From Cylindrotheca closterium (Eukaryota; Bacillariophyta; Bacillariophyceae; Bacillariales; Bacillariaceae): a DNA stretch of 64,000 nucleotides. The position numbers and the translations under genes were made by a program. The notes below the pieces were generated by a model. That model was not told the origin of the DNA. It saw only the letters and a program-made list of their open reading frames with translations, and did no database searches. Positions 32,133 through 41,423 of the stretch are shown piece by piece. Position 1 is the first letter of the stretch. Each line of letters opens with the position of its first letter. Location of the stretch: positions 1-64,000 of the forward strand of contig CAKOGP040001892.1 in assembly GCA_933822405.4 (NCBI GenBank), read 5' to 3'.

Positions 32133-32609
32133 ATGAATGTCGCTGAGCCCATTCCTTCGTCATACACGTCTTCTTTCATGGGCGAGCAAAAGCAACTGGT
32201 GGCAACTCCGCCATCTAGAATGAGTTTGAAAGATGTGCATGAGCAAAATTTCCGGGCCACGATGGACAGCTCAAGCATCCAGCACAGCCCCAAATCGCCA
32301 AGCATTCCCATCAAGGGTAAGGCATTCCTATCTCACCGCCAAATCCTCGATCAAGCTGCAGCAATGGTTGACTTCCAAGACCTACAATTTTACAATCGAG
32401 TGGTTACTGGAATCAAGACTTCGACCGAAAAGCAGTACGAAAGCAAAGAGCTGCTGGAGCAAAACGAGGTCTGCCTTGAGAACATCATCCGAACGAGATC
32501 TGATGGGTTCATGGAAGACTACCTTTTCGAACCTGGTTCAGACGACCATCCATCGGCCAACAATGGATGGGATTCGGATGATGAAGACCAGTTTGTGTTG
32601 GACTTGTGA
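32133..32609 (+). CDS. FYxR/acidic-tail family protein C (unknown function)
   Basis: 158 aa. Blocks in order: a Ser/Pro-rich N-terminus with SIPIKGK (about 53-59), then about 25 residues later DLQFYNRVVTGIKTS, then SKELLEQNEVCLENIIRTR, and the acidic end DSDDEDQFVLDL. The match to gene A across FYxRVVxGI...SK...QNxxCLxNIxxTR is too ordered to be chance, and both end with Asp-rich sequence, a Phe and a hydrophobic-acid-Leu terminus. No known domain, signal peptide or membrane helix. The neighbour downstream is an atypical kinase, but a functional link is not implied. Confidence 0.7.
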   Translation: MNVAEPIPSSYTSSFMGEQKQLVATPPSRMSLKDVHEQNFRATMDSSSIQHSPKSPSIPIKGKAFLSHRQILDQAAAMVDFQDLQFYNRVVTGIKTSTEKQYESKELLEQNEVCLENIIRTRSDGFMEDYLFEPGSDDHPSANNGWDSDDEDQFVLDL

Positions 32610-33248
32610 TCCTTGAACAAGTGGTGGCCCAATTTATTTTTGCTGAGCTCCACCAGCTTGTGGTGGAGCAAATTTTTCAATTCAGCGCTAGCTTTGTTAC
32701 AGCACAAAGCCAATTCACAACATAATATAGCCAAAAGATTTTGATTTATACACACTTTATACGCTTACAGGAAGTCGTCCACTCCTAGTACTTGTATACA
32801 TGGCTGGTAGCATGATGATATTTTCAGCAACTTCCTTTTAGTAGTAAGTACTGGATTGGGAAAATCCTGTACTACGGGAGTTAAGCAAGTTTCAAACTTC
32901 AACAAATCAATCTGCATCCTAATCTTGATTCAACCTTCATCATCTCATCATGGTAGTCGTCGTTTACCGATCAGTTGGCACGTATACTCCCATCGTGTGA
33001 TGCTCGAATTCGGAGAAGATAACGGTTCCAGATACCGAGAACTCTCCACTTCAACACGAATTTACTGAAAATTTCTGGAAGCTGGGCAGGCGTGCCACGA
33101 GGAGACCGATCGCCGGAATTGTTTAGCGTCAATTCTCGGCCAACGCTTCGGGACTCGCTGAAACACGGATTTTGGATGGATTCACTATACTGACGACATC
33201 CTTCCACTATACAATATTTGTATCTCAGCAGTATAGTCAACCATCACC
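32610..33248. other. Intergenic; upstream region of atypical kinase
   Basis: 639 bp without a supported gene. A minus-strand frame at 32971-33240 has no recognisable content. Confidence 0.45.
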
Positions 33249-34693
33249 ATGCGACCCAAAGAAGGATGCTCCAAAGCAGAGACCGACATTACAAACTTTA
33301 ATCTGTATTGCCTGCTTAGTCGACATAATGACTATGTACACAAGAATATGTCGGGGGCCTACCCAACCTACACCATGTCAGACATCATCATGGGGAGAAA
33401 ACTACAAACCATTGATAATACTGTTTCCATATACGAGATCATGCAACCGTCGACCGGGGAGAGAATCTACGACACTCGGGATGACGCTGACGAAGAAGAA
33501 TCTGATATGCTGGAGACGGACTACCGATACGTTCTCAAGACTCTGAAGCGAGGAAAAGAAGAAATACGTGACGACAACTATCAGAGAAACGCATATCTGG
33601 AATCGGAGACTCGTATTCTGTCCAACATGAGCCATCCAAATATCATTCGTCTAGAAGGAACATCACATGAGGTTGAAAGTTTTATCATTTTGGAGCGTCT
33701 ATGTGACACCTTGGCCTACCGAATCCAACAGTGGGAGGTCGAAGATTGCAAAATCGGTGTTATGTTTCGAAAGAAAAAGCTTGACAAGCTTCAAGAGCAA
33801 AAGCTACATGTCGCTTATGACATTACTACAGCAATTGAGCATCTGCACAAACACAATATCGTTCATCGTGACATCAAGCCCGAGAATTTTCAATTCGATG
33901 ATGTGAGTTGCTCCACCAATAACACCAGCACTATGATGATGTGATGACTCAATCGACAACTTGTCGATCAATCATTTGCGCGTCTGCAACGCAACTTGCT
34001 CACACATTGCTAAATCGTTTTCTCTATGCGCATCCACAGATGGACACAATCAAGCTGTGCAACTTTGCGTTGGCGCGTGATCTTCCACTTCGAAACGGGG
34101 GAAGTAGCAGTACCCGTCGGCCAGGAAAATCGTTTCGAATGACCGCCATGGTGGGCACTCCACGGTACATGGCCCCTGAAGTGGGACTTGGTAACAAGTA
34201 CAATACTTCTTGTGATGTGTATTCTTTTGCCTTGACATTCGCGTACATCATGTCCGGCGAAAAGCCCTATGAAAACTATGATACGGTCAAACTCTTGAAG
34301 CATTGCGTTTGGGAATCCTCGTATCCTGCCCGACCAGAGCTAGACAAGTCCATCATATCACCGGCGCTTCATATTATGCTCAAGAAAGCATGGAGTCGAG
34401 ACATCTTGAATCGCCCCAAAGCTGGAGAGTTGAAGCAGTTCTTGTGGAATGCCGTAAAGACGAAGCCATTTCCAAAGACTACCCGTGAATGGCTTGCGAC
34501 GGACAATGATTGCCCTTGCTGTCAACGGAACAGTAATGTCTTAGTGAAGGGAGAGATTCGGATACAAGATTCTAGCTTTGAGGAAGAGATAGTACCATTC
34601 TTTGTTCCTGCAGCACCTTCACCTTCAGCATCGGCATCGCCTGCTCCTCCTCAGTGGTGGTCACCGTATGGGGAAGAAATAACATGGTCATGA
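33249..34693 (+). CDS. Divergent protein kinase, possibly a pseudokinase (NFA in place of DFG)
   Basis: Two exons, 33249-33902 and 34040-34693, with a 137-bp GTGAGT...AG intron; 435 aa. The join gives ENFQFDD-MDTIKLCNFALARD, which aligns with the normal run from the catalytic loop to the activation loop. HRDIKPEN is intact (206-213), K97 is the likely beta-3 lysine and MVGTPRYMAPE is present, but the magnesium-binding DFG is NFA at 226-228. I see no glycine-rich loop: residues 49-65 have no GxGxxG. Loss of the DFG Asp usually abolishes or alters Mg-ATP chemistry. The domain is otherwise well conserved and ends in a Pro/Ser/Trp-rich tail. The start is uncertain; Met 34 or 43 could also serve. 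A regulatory scaffold role is inference. Confidence 0.75.
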
Positions 34694-35077
34694 TAGTCCT
34701 AGTTGATCGGTGAACGCAAAATATAAAAATAAATTGCATCCTTTTTTTCTATAATAATCGAATTCAATAGTACATTTGCTGGATTGTGAATATGGTCGTC
34801 CTTATTATATTGATCGACAGTTGCAAGTACAGTATCGTTTGGAGAATAGAAACGTACGTCCGCCAACCCGTTGGTTGTCGTGGACACACATCATGTTGAT
34901 TTCTGAATTGACGAGCATGGCATCGACGTTCTTTCTCAACGCTCACGATGCAATCATGTCGAAGTAGCCACGATAGCCTCATTGATAGAGGTCCACGGCG
35001 ATGTGCATCTCGATTATGAGGGACGAAAGGATGAAGAGCTCTCACAATTCACACTCTGAGATCTGTTTCATCAAATC
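34694..35077. other. Intergenic, no gene supported
   Basis: 384 bp. Nothing recognisable apart from an AT-rich stretch just after the kinase stop that may contain its 3' end signals. Confidence 0.4.
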
Positions 35078-35941
35078 ATGAAGATTGTTGCGTTTATTCT
35101 TTTGACTTGTACCCTTGCCGTGGCCTCTGGCGCTGCAAATGGCGAATGGCACCACAAAGGACGCACGGCTAGAGCGGTTATGAGAAGGCTGAATCACAAG
35201 GGTGGTAAAGGCGGAAAGCAAAAGGGAACCAGAATGCCATCTTCCATGCCATCCACGAATCCAACCGATCTTCCAAGCACTACGCCAAGTTCCGCGCCTA
35301 GCATTTCATCGAAGCCTTCGGTCTCATCAGCTCCTAGCTCAAATCCTTCCCTGTCGGGAGCACCCTCCGAAGAGCCCTCGGTTTCTCCGAGTGTGGAACC
35401 TTCCGTGTCCAACATGCCTTCCAGCTCGCAAGTACCATCCCTTGAGCCCTCCTGCATTGACAGCTTTAGAGTCATGAAGACTGGCAAGGGTGGTAAGGGC
35501 GGCAAGGGTGGTAAAGGAGTCAAAGGAAAGCGCCTTTGTGATAGCGCCAGTCCATCCAAGGCGCCATCCACTAGCAATGCACCATCCAGCAGCTCCAGTC
35601 CCTCGACAAGTCCTTCCAAAAGCAGTGCCCCTTCTTTGTCAGTCGAACCATCCTATCTTCCTTCGAGCTCTTTTCTTCCTTCGAGTATGCCTACTTGTGG
35701 TGGAAAGGGAAACGGAAAAGGAAAGGAAAAGGGATGTGCGGCTCCTCCTACTAGCAAGGATGCCAAAAAGAGCCGCAATAATGAATCTGACCCCAATAAG
35801 GAATCTCCACCATCTTCTTCTGAGAATCCTGCTCTTGCGTCGGATGCCAAGAGGGAGGCAAGTGGTGCGTCGAGTGGCACTTTTAGACTTGGCATGATTG
35901 TCTTGGGCGCGGCCAGTGTCTGTGTACTATTGCCTTGTTAA
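35078..35941 (+). CDS. Secreted Ser/Pro- and Lys/Gly-rich protein, candidate cell-wall protein
   Basis: 287 aa. A clear signal peptide (KIVAFILLTCTLAVASGA) is followed by a basic segment. The body alternates PSxxPS-type Ser/Pro stretches (about 50-125, 160-210) with blocks of GGKGGKGG (about 45, 133-145 and 210-222). The last 20 residues are hydrophobic (LGMIVLGAASVCVLLPC) after a run of small residues (ASGASSG), as expected for a GPI anchor or C-terminal membrane insert. Highly cationic, serine-rich secreted proteins are typical of silica-associated proteins in diatoms, where modified Lys and phospho-Ser drive silica precipitation. That link is from composition only. It has no known domain and could equally be a surface glycoprotein. 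Confidence 0.75.
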   Translation: MKIVAFILLTCTLAVASGAANGEWHHKGRTARAVMRRLNHKGGKGGKQKGTRMPSSMPSTNPTDLPSTTPSSAPSISSKPSVSSAPSSNPSLSGAPSEEPSVSPSVEPSVSNMPSSSQVPSLEPSCIDSFRVMKTGKGGKGGKGGKGVKGKRLCDSASPSKAPSTSNAPSSSSSPSTSPSKSSAPSLSVEPSYLPSSSFLPSSMPTCGGKGNGKGKEKGCAAPPTSKDAKKSRNNESDPNKESPPSSSENPALASDAKREASGASSGTFRLGMIVLGAASVCVLLPC

Positions 35942-36157
35942 ACAATTCGACGACCGTTTGTTGGCCTCCCTTGGCTCTGACGAAAGGCTAACGTACGATG
36001 TATCTATCCTATGCTACCGGATGTTTCTGTATCTATAGCCTTTCTATAAAGTCTATTTTTTATTTTCAAAAATACGGCAAAGTTTGCTTTGCATAATAGA
36101 TGAACGAATGAATCATTCTTGTGTCGCTCCCACCACGAAACTGTTTCGTAGCTTCCT

Positions 36158-37544
36158 TCAGGGCAGATACCATTCCGTGGCAATCATAATGGCCATCCCC
36201 ACCAGTGTTCCATATATCAGTTGACTGTAATCTTTTCTTGTTGTGGTTGTTGGAGATGATGATGATGATGGTTCATTACTACTACCAGAATAACTTTCCG
36301 ATGGGACATGCCGGAGTGCCTCGGGATAAAGTTCCACAAAGGCTACCGTGCACATGATTCCTGCCACACATGACAAAACATTTTCCATGGGAATCTTGCT
36401 GCTTTTCAAAAAAAAGAGGGCAAAGACGGCCCCCAATGGTTCCGCCAGTCCGGATCCACTCGCCAACCAAAAGGCAAGCCAGGGCATGTCGGGGCGCGCC
36501 GCAATGCAGGGAACCGCAATGGCGATTCCTTCGGGAATGTTGTGAATCAAAATGCCAATGGCCACGGTCACTCCCAATTGTCGCGACTCGACCGTGGATG
36601 CGACTATTGAGTGTTAACAATATTATTGAATAGATGAGAGCAGAATACCAATAAAAGTAAACAATGTACCTATAACAACACGTACCAACTGCCAAGCCTT
36701 CCGGAAAATTGTGAAATAGCAAGCTAAAGAACAAGAGCATGGCCACTCGCCAGGATCTCTTTTTGGAAGCCGCTTCTTCTTTTGTGCGCTTGGATTCATA
36801 CTTGTCACCGCTATCAATATCTTCCACAGAAGTATCCATGGGCGTCTTGCTGGGTGTTCGACGCATGCGGGAGGAAGGGGGTGATGATCGAGGATTCTTG
36901 GAACTGGAGCTTGTCGATGACTTGTCCTTCTGTTGCGGTGTATTTCTACCACTAGCATTGCTGCTAGTGCTTTCACCAGAGGTTGACCGTCTAATCAATG
37001 ACGTTGTTTCTGGAACTTCTTCATCGTCGACCATGTCACTGTGTCTGGGAGTAGTATGATTGGCGTAGCTGGTGGAAGCAGTATTCTCCAATGGAGTTGC
37101 TGGACTTTTCACAAAGAAAGATTCTGGTTCTGGAAATGCCGCTAGCGCTTTCGACAGCAACCAGTATCCAAAACACCCTGCCCCACAACTCAACAGTCGT
37201 TCTACCAAGAGCCAAACGTCAAATGTCAGATGCGCACCTTGCCACACAAAAATGTTCTCCAAACATTCGGGCCCAATGCTAATCACAGAGACCGTAATCA
37301 TCACGGATGCCGCCAAACTTAAGGAAAATGTCATACTTCCTTCAATTTGTTTGGCATCGAAGCAAAAGACAATGGCAGCACCAACACATGTCGAAGCTCC
37401 TGCCATGAAGGACAAGAGTAGAGGAAACATCCATTCTTCGTCGTCTTGTTCATGTTGTTGACTGATGGAGGCAGGAGAAGCCATGCTGAGTGTCAAACGT
37501 TGGTTATGGAAGGATCGGTGACAATAATACTGATGATGATGCAA
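36158..37544 (-). CDS. ZIP-family metal transporter
   Basis: Two exons, 37544-36686 and 36603-36158, with an 82-bp intron (GTACGT...AG). The join restores FHNFPEGLAV-VASTVESRQLG; 434 aa. Several hydrophobic helices precede a long cytoplasmic loop (about 140-260) rich in Ser, Thr, Pro and charged residues. The paired metal-site motifs HNFPEG and HNIPEG identify ZIP helices IV and V. Proteins of this kind move zinc, iron or manganese into the cytosol across the plasma membrane or an organelle membrane. The loop lacks the His-rich repeats of many ZIPs. The closest type by sequence feel is the ZupT/ZIP11-like group. The first ATG gives 20 extra His-containing residues; Met 21 (ASPASISQQ) may be the true start. 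Confidence 0.85.
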
Positions 37545-38059
37545 GGTTGGCCTTGAAGAGTGAGAGTTGGTGGAGGAAGTGAAAGCAGTAGTGTCAGTAT
37601 CATCATTGTCGCGAAATTTTTGGCAATTTTAAATCAAAGTCCGTCTGCCACCCGTCAAAACGAAAACTGACATGATAGATTATTCCAAGCAATCAATCAA
37701 TCATGAGAGTGGTCAAATCAAGAGTAAATATAAATGGGGTTATTATTAGAGAGAACAGCATTGAAAAGGGGTTTCGGAAAAAGAGCCAACGAAACCTCTA
37801 CTGAAAGTCCCAGAATAGAAAGACAAGCTAAAATGAGAGGCGGTATTGTATTTCAATCCACAGATCTACTAGTAGTAGTTGGTTTCTAAATGGTTGCTCC
37901 AGTTCTTACCACGTGGAGGACCGGTTTCTATGGGATTTTGATATCTTTGTGTCTAATATGAGGCAGGGGTGAAATTTCCAGAAGAGGGCTTTTGGAAGAA
38001 AGGGCACATGCAGCCAAACAGCACACAGGGACCTTAAAAAGTTCGATCGCTGCAGACTA
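37545..38059. other. Intergenic, no gene supported
   Basis: 515 bp. It contains the ZIP promoter and the 3' end of the next minus-strand gene. No motif singled out. Confidence 0.4.
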
Positions 38060-39067
38060 TTACTGCTCCAACGCTTTGTGCTGCGCATGAATCTTCCGTG
38101 TTGGATCCTTCCAATAGACTACATTCAGCCAGAAATGGAGAACGAGAAAGAAGAATCCAAGAGACAACACATTTCCGAATATCGCCATCCGCATGTAAGA
38201 TCCATTTGGATTACACTTTGGACCATCGGTCAGAGATTCGAAGCAATCAATGGGTCCCAAATCTGTGTACAAATCATGAACCATAATATTCACTGCAATG
38301 GTTAGCATTGTAACTTGCCCAACGGTCAATATATAAGATAGCGTGTTGATATAGTTCCACTTCTTAACAATCGCATTGATCATTTTCTCAGGATCTTCAT
38401 CGAAATTTCCTCGAAGATACCACGTCGATACAAATATGAGAAGCGTAGCTACCACAGAAGCTCCAAATCCCATGATCACGCAAAAGTACCAAGCAGCCTG
38501 AATTGCAGTAGCTGGTTTTGCTCCCATGGACAAACCGACAAACAAGAAGCCAGCCATCAATCCATTAAACTCAAAGAGCACAGTTAGACTTTCTATCATC
38601 TTTTCCAGACCATTCTTGTATCCATCCTCCAACGTATCAGCATGTTCGATACAATTATAGAAAAGAATTCTGGTGTAATCTTGAGCCCTGGCTCTCCCTT
38701 CTCCAATTGCAAGGTCTTCTTGTACCCTTCTTTTCTTGTCCGGCGCAGACATTTCATCTGCCTCGTCTGTAGCTGCTTGATTCCGAGAAGCAATTATGTG
38801 GTTCACAGCCGCGAGCAGCTCCGCCATTTTTAGTTCATCGGCCATGATTTGAATTCTTCTTGCTCCCTCTCTTTGTCTCTGATCCTGTTCAAGTGTTTCT
38901 ACCGGTATGAGAGGTATCGTTTGCGATTTTTTGCTCTTCCGTCGTATGGGTTTCCAGGAAAAGTTTCTCCGAATTGCCGTACACGTGTACGGTAGAGTTT
39001 TTACCATTTTGTACAATAGCGAAACGAAATGATAAATGTCAAAGTCAGCTATTATAATACGAATCAT
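38060..39067 (-). CDS. Four-transmembrane protein of unknown function
   Basis: 335 aa. The N-terminal 120 residues are hydrophilic and basic. Four hydrophobic helices follow: about FNGLMAGFLFVGLSMG, AAWYFCVIMGFGASVVATLLIFV, YILTVGQVTMLTIAVNIMV and MAIFGNVLSLGFFFLVLHFW. Loops are short except the third, which has two cysteines and could be extracellular. The topology (cytosolic N and C termini, four helices, acidic residues between the second and third) is reminiscent of ORAI-type calcium channels, but I see no clear ORAI signature, so this is only a topological comparison. Start at the first ATG; Met 21 is an alternative. Confidence 0.65.
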   Translation of the reverse strand: MIRIIIADFDIYHFVSLLYKMVKTLPYTCTAIRRNFSWKPIRRKSKKSQTIPLIPVETLEQDQRQREGARRIQIMADELKMAELLAAVNHIIASRNQAATDEADEMSAPDKKRRVQEDLAIGEGRARAQDYTRILFYNCIEHADTLEDGYKNGLEKMIESLTVLFEFNGLMAGFLFVGLSMGAKPATAIQAAWYFCVIMGFGASVVATLLIFVSTWYLRGNFDEDPEKMINAIVKKWNYINTLSYILTVGQVTMLTIAVNIMVHDLYTDLGPIDCFESLTDGPKCNPNGSYMRMAIFGNVLSLGFFFLVLHFWLNVVYWKDPTRKIHAQHKALEQ

Positions 39068-39151
39068 TATCTACAGCCTGAAGGAAAAGTGAGATGTATG
39101 ACTTGTGTGTGAATATGTATAATATATATAACACTGTCTCTGCATCAAAAA

Positions 39152-40270
39152 CTATGCGGTTGCCACTGGCACTGCTGTTACCTCCTCCTCCTCGACCACG
39201 ACGGCACACTCTTTCAAGCCAACACTGGCCACTAGCCTCAATTCCTTTTCAATTTCTGACAAATCTTCTTCTTCGCTTGAAGATGAATCTTCACTGGATG
39301 ATTCTGATGATGATCTCAAATAATATGGCAAACTGTCTTCACCTCCAAGCAATTCCTTGAGTATCTTGTCTTGATCGGGTCCACTGTTCAAAATGACAAT
39401 TTTCTTTCGTGTACTTTCTCGCATAAGTGGTTTGACCAAATTAAAGGCCAGCTTGATCCATTTGGGAGCATTGATAATCAGCGTTTTATAGGATCGAGTT
39501 GGATAATGGTTGCTCATAATGCCCACCAACTCTTTTCCAAAGGTCCGAAACTGAGTGTTGTAGACCATGTCCATTTTGACACCCGTACAATCAATGATAC
39601 TCGTCATGAGACCACCAGGTGGCATAGGAGAGGGATCTAGTAAATTCCACACATATTCCACAATGTACAAGTAGTGCCTCAACACGGCATCGACGGAAAT
39701 ATCATTGGCACTGGCAATGTCCAATCGGACCATACCGGGACGTTGCACCAAAATCAAATGTCCTTCGGAATCACGTCCTGGCAAAAAGACGGGAAAGATT
39801 TGATGGCACAAGTCAAAATTGGCTGGTGGCTCTAGCAGAATAGTATTAACTTGTTCTTCGCGTCGCCATTCCAACGTGTGTTCAAAGGCTGCCTTGGCCT
39901 TTTCACGATTGTCCTTGTGGGCAATCAGGTATCGTTTGGGAATCCCATCCGGGTCTTCTTCTGAGCCATCTCCGGTTTTGATGACCGAGAATTCTTTTTC
40001 TAGAAAAGGTTGCGGTATTTGATCGGACCAGGTAGAGAAATTGGCAGTCTCGCCTCCTCGAAGGAACAATTGCGGGAGGTTTTCAAGGGAATGCTGACCT
40101 GATGCTGATACGAATGACTGTCTGCTGTTGGAAGGCTCCTCTTTTCGAATACCAAAGACTGGTGCATTAACAGCATGGCTAGAAAGTGAAGATGACCCAG
40201 ATCTGCAGTGCACCAAGTGCAGAGCCTGCAAGAAGAGGAGAGATGTCTTCACCGCCGACTTTATCATCAT
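39152..40270 (-). CDS. CRAL-TRIO (Sec14-like) lipid-binding protein with signal peptide
   Basis: 372 aa. An N-terminal hydrophobic stretch (AVKTSLLFLQALHLVHC) suggests entry to the secretory route or plastid. A short CRAL-TRIO N-terminal helix region (RYLIAHKDNREKAKAAFEHTLEWRR) precedes the lipid-binding lobe (about 165-325) with LILVQRPGMVRL, IIDCTGVKMDMV, NHYPTRSYKTLIINAPKW and KIVILN. Sec14-like domains carry phosphatidylinositol, phosphatidylcholine or other hydrophobic ligands between membranes. The C-terminus has an acidic Ser/Glu/Asp tract and a Val/Glu-rich end. A secretory leader is unusual for this family, whose members are mainly cytosolic. The start codon is one of two adjacent ATGs. 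Confidence 0.85.
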   Translation of the reverse strand: MMIKSAVKTSLLFLQALHLVHCRSGSSSLSSHAVNAPVFGIRKEEPSNSRQSFVSASGQHSLENLPQLFLRGGETANFSTWSDQIPQPFLEKEFSVIKTGDGSEEDPDGIPKRYLIAHKDNREKAKAAFEHTLEWRREEQVNTILLEPPANFDLCHQIFPVFLPGRDSEGHLILVQRPGMVRLDIASANDISVDAVLRHYLYIVEYVWNLLDPSPMPPGGLMTSIIDCTGVKMDMVYNTQFRTFGKELVGIMSNHYPTRSYKTLIINAPKWIKLAFNLVKPLMRESTRKKIVILNSGPDQDKILKELLGGEDSLPYYLRSSSESSSEDSSSSEEEDLSEIEKELRLVASVGLKECAVVVEEEEVTAVPVATA

Positions 40271-40602
40271 TATCTCTCTTCTATCGGTTTCGATTTCTAA
40301 TTTGACTGATGTGCGTATTTAGGAAAATTCTGCTTCGTCAGAAAGTGTGCCTGTGACGTACTGAAGTAAGCCCAATTTTTGAACCACGGCCGTTACGCCG
40401 GCGGAGTACATGTGAATTTTGGAAGAAGAACCCGGATAATGAAACGGAATACACATGAAGTTCGTTGAGTATTGGCGATTTACGGCACGACCATCAAAAC
40501 AACGATGAGGTGACATAACAGTTACAACGTTCATCTTATGAATGTAGCCACATACTTGGAAGAACAACGAGAGCAAGAACCGCCACAACAACCATTAGAA
40601 CC
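40271..40602. other. Divergent intergenic region with possible uORF
   Basis: 332 bp between head-to-head genes. An ATG at 40538 opens a frame of 31 codons running past the main start of the next gene and stopping near 40633, overlapping it in another frame. It could be a translational uORF. Confidence 0.35.
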
Positions 40603-41349
40603 ATGTCCTACCATGCCGCATTTCATCACGTAGACAATAAGACAGAAGAAAAGGGCAAACAACATTGCATGAGATGTCACAAGTCCTTTGATCCTGCCAA
40701 ACCTAGTGAAAATTCCTCCACAGCCTGTGTCATGCTGAGCCCATGTCCCTTTATGGGTCATCATACTACCAATGCCAAAGAAGTCGATTACAACAAGTTT
40801 GATATCTGCGATCCAAACAAGTGTGGAACCGTACTTCATTCGTTTACCTTTCACCTAAGACTGATACAAGCCGAAAAAGAGTGCCATGTCATACAACAAG
40901 GCTTGGATCGCCAGGATTCCAAAGACCGAAAGCGGCTGGAAGATCAATTGGAATTCTTGCAAAAGATCAAGATGCGACAGGCAAAACTCCCAAAGGACAA
41001 ACGGTGGAATGCCAAACGTGTCAAAGCCATAAACCAACAATACGACCAGGTCGTCGAGTTGATGATTGAACGAGAAGCAGAAAAACTACAGTTGGAAACC
41101 TGGACGCGTCAAGTCTTGAATCCGACCTATCAAAAGAAAGAAAAAGAATTGTTTGCCAAGGCACCGCAAGCGGAACCCAAAGCGAGGAAAACATGGGCAA
41201 GAATTGAACAGTTGGCAGCAACGACGAGGCAAGATGATGATGACGATAGTAGCCAAAGAAGAACTACTACTCCTGTTAGACCAATGATGAAAAACAAATC
41301 CACAACATCAGCAACAACTACTACGCATCTGAAAACTATACGAGAATGA
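40603..41349 (+). CDS. Unknown protein with N-terminal Cys/His region and coiled coil
   Basis: 248 aa. Residues 20-75 hold six cysteines and several histidines (CMRCHKSF, ACVMLSPCPFMGHH, CDPNKC) that could form one or two zinc sites. Residues about 85-190 are a long charged helix (ECHVIQQGLDRQDSKDRKRLE...), probably coiled coil. The tail is basic and Ser/Thr-rich. I recognise no family. The first in-frame ATG is used. An overlapping upstream frame from 40538 encodes a Glu/Gln/Pro-rich peptide in a different frame; an unrecognised intron could join the two, which I cannot show. Confidence 0.6.
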   Translation: MSYHAAFHHVDNKTEEKGKQHCMRCHKSFDPAKPSENSSTACVMLSPCPFMGHHTTNAKEVDYNKFDICDPNKCGTVLHSFTFHLRLIQAEKECHVIQQGLDRQDSKDRKRLEDQLEFLQKIKMRQAKLPKDKRWNAKRVKAINQQYDQVVELMIEREAEKLQLETWTRQVLNPTYQKKEKELFAKAPQAEPKARKTWARIEQLAATTRQDDDDDSSQRRTTTPVRPMMKNKSTTSATTTTHLKTIRE

Positions 41350-41423
41350 TCATCTACATGCGACGTGAACAAAACTGCTCTATGGTTTATGATGTTTGGA
41401 TCAGAGTTGAGTCTATATTTTCT

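Noticed and set aside
36158..36577. Second exon of the ZIP gene as a separate gene
   Set aside because: It lacks an ATG (begins at TTG) and joins exactly to exon 1 by a GT...AG intron restoring ZIP helices.
38060..39067. Calling the four-TM protein an ORAI calcium channel
   Set aside because: Only the topology is similar; no ORAI pore-helix motif could be identified.
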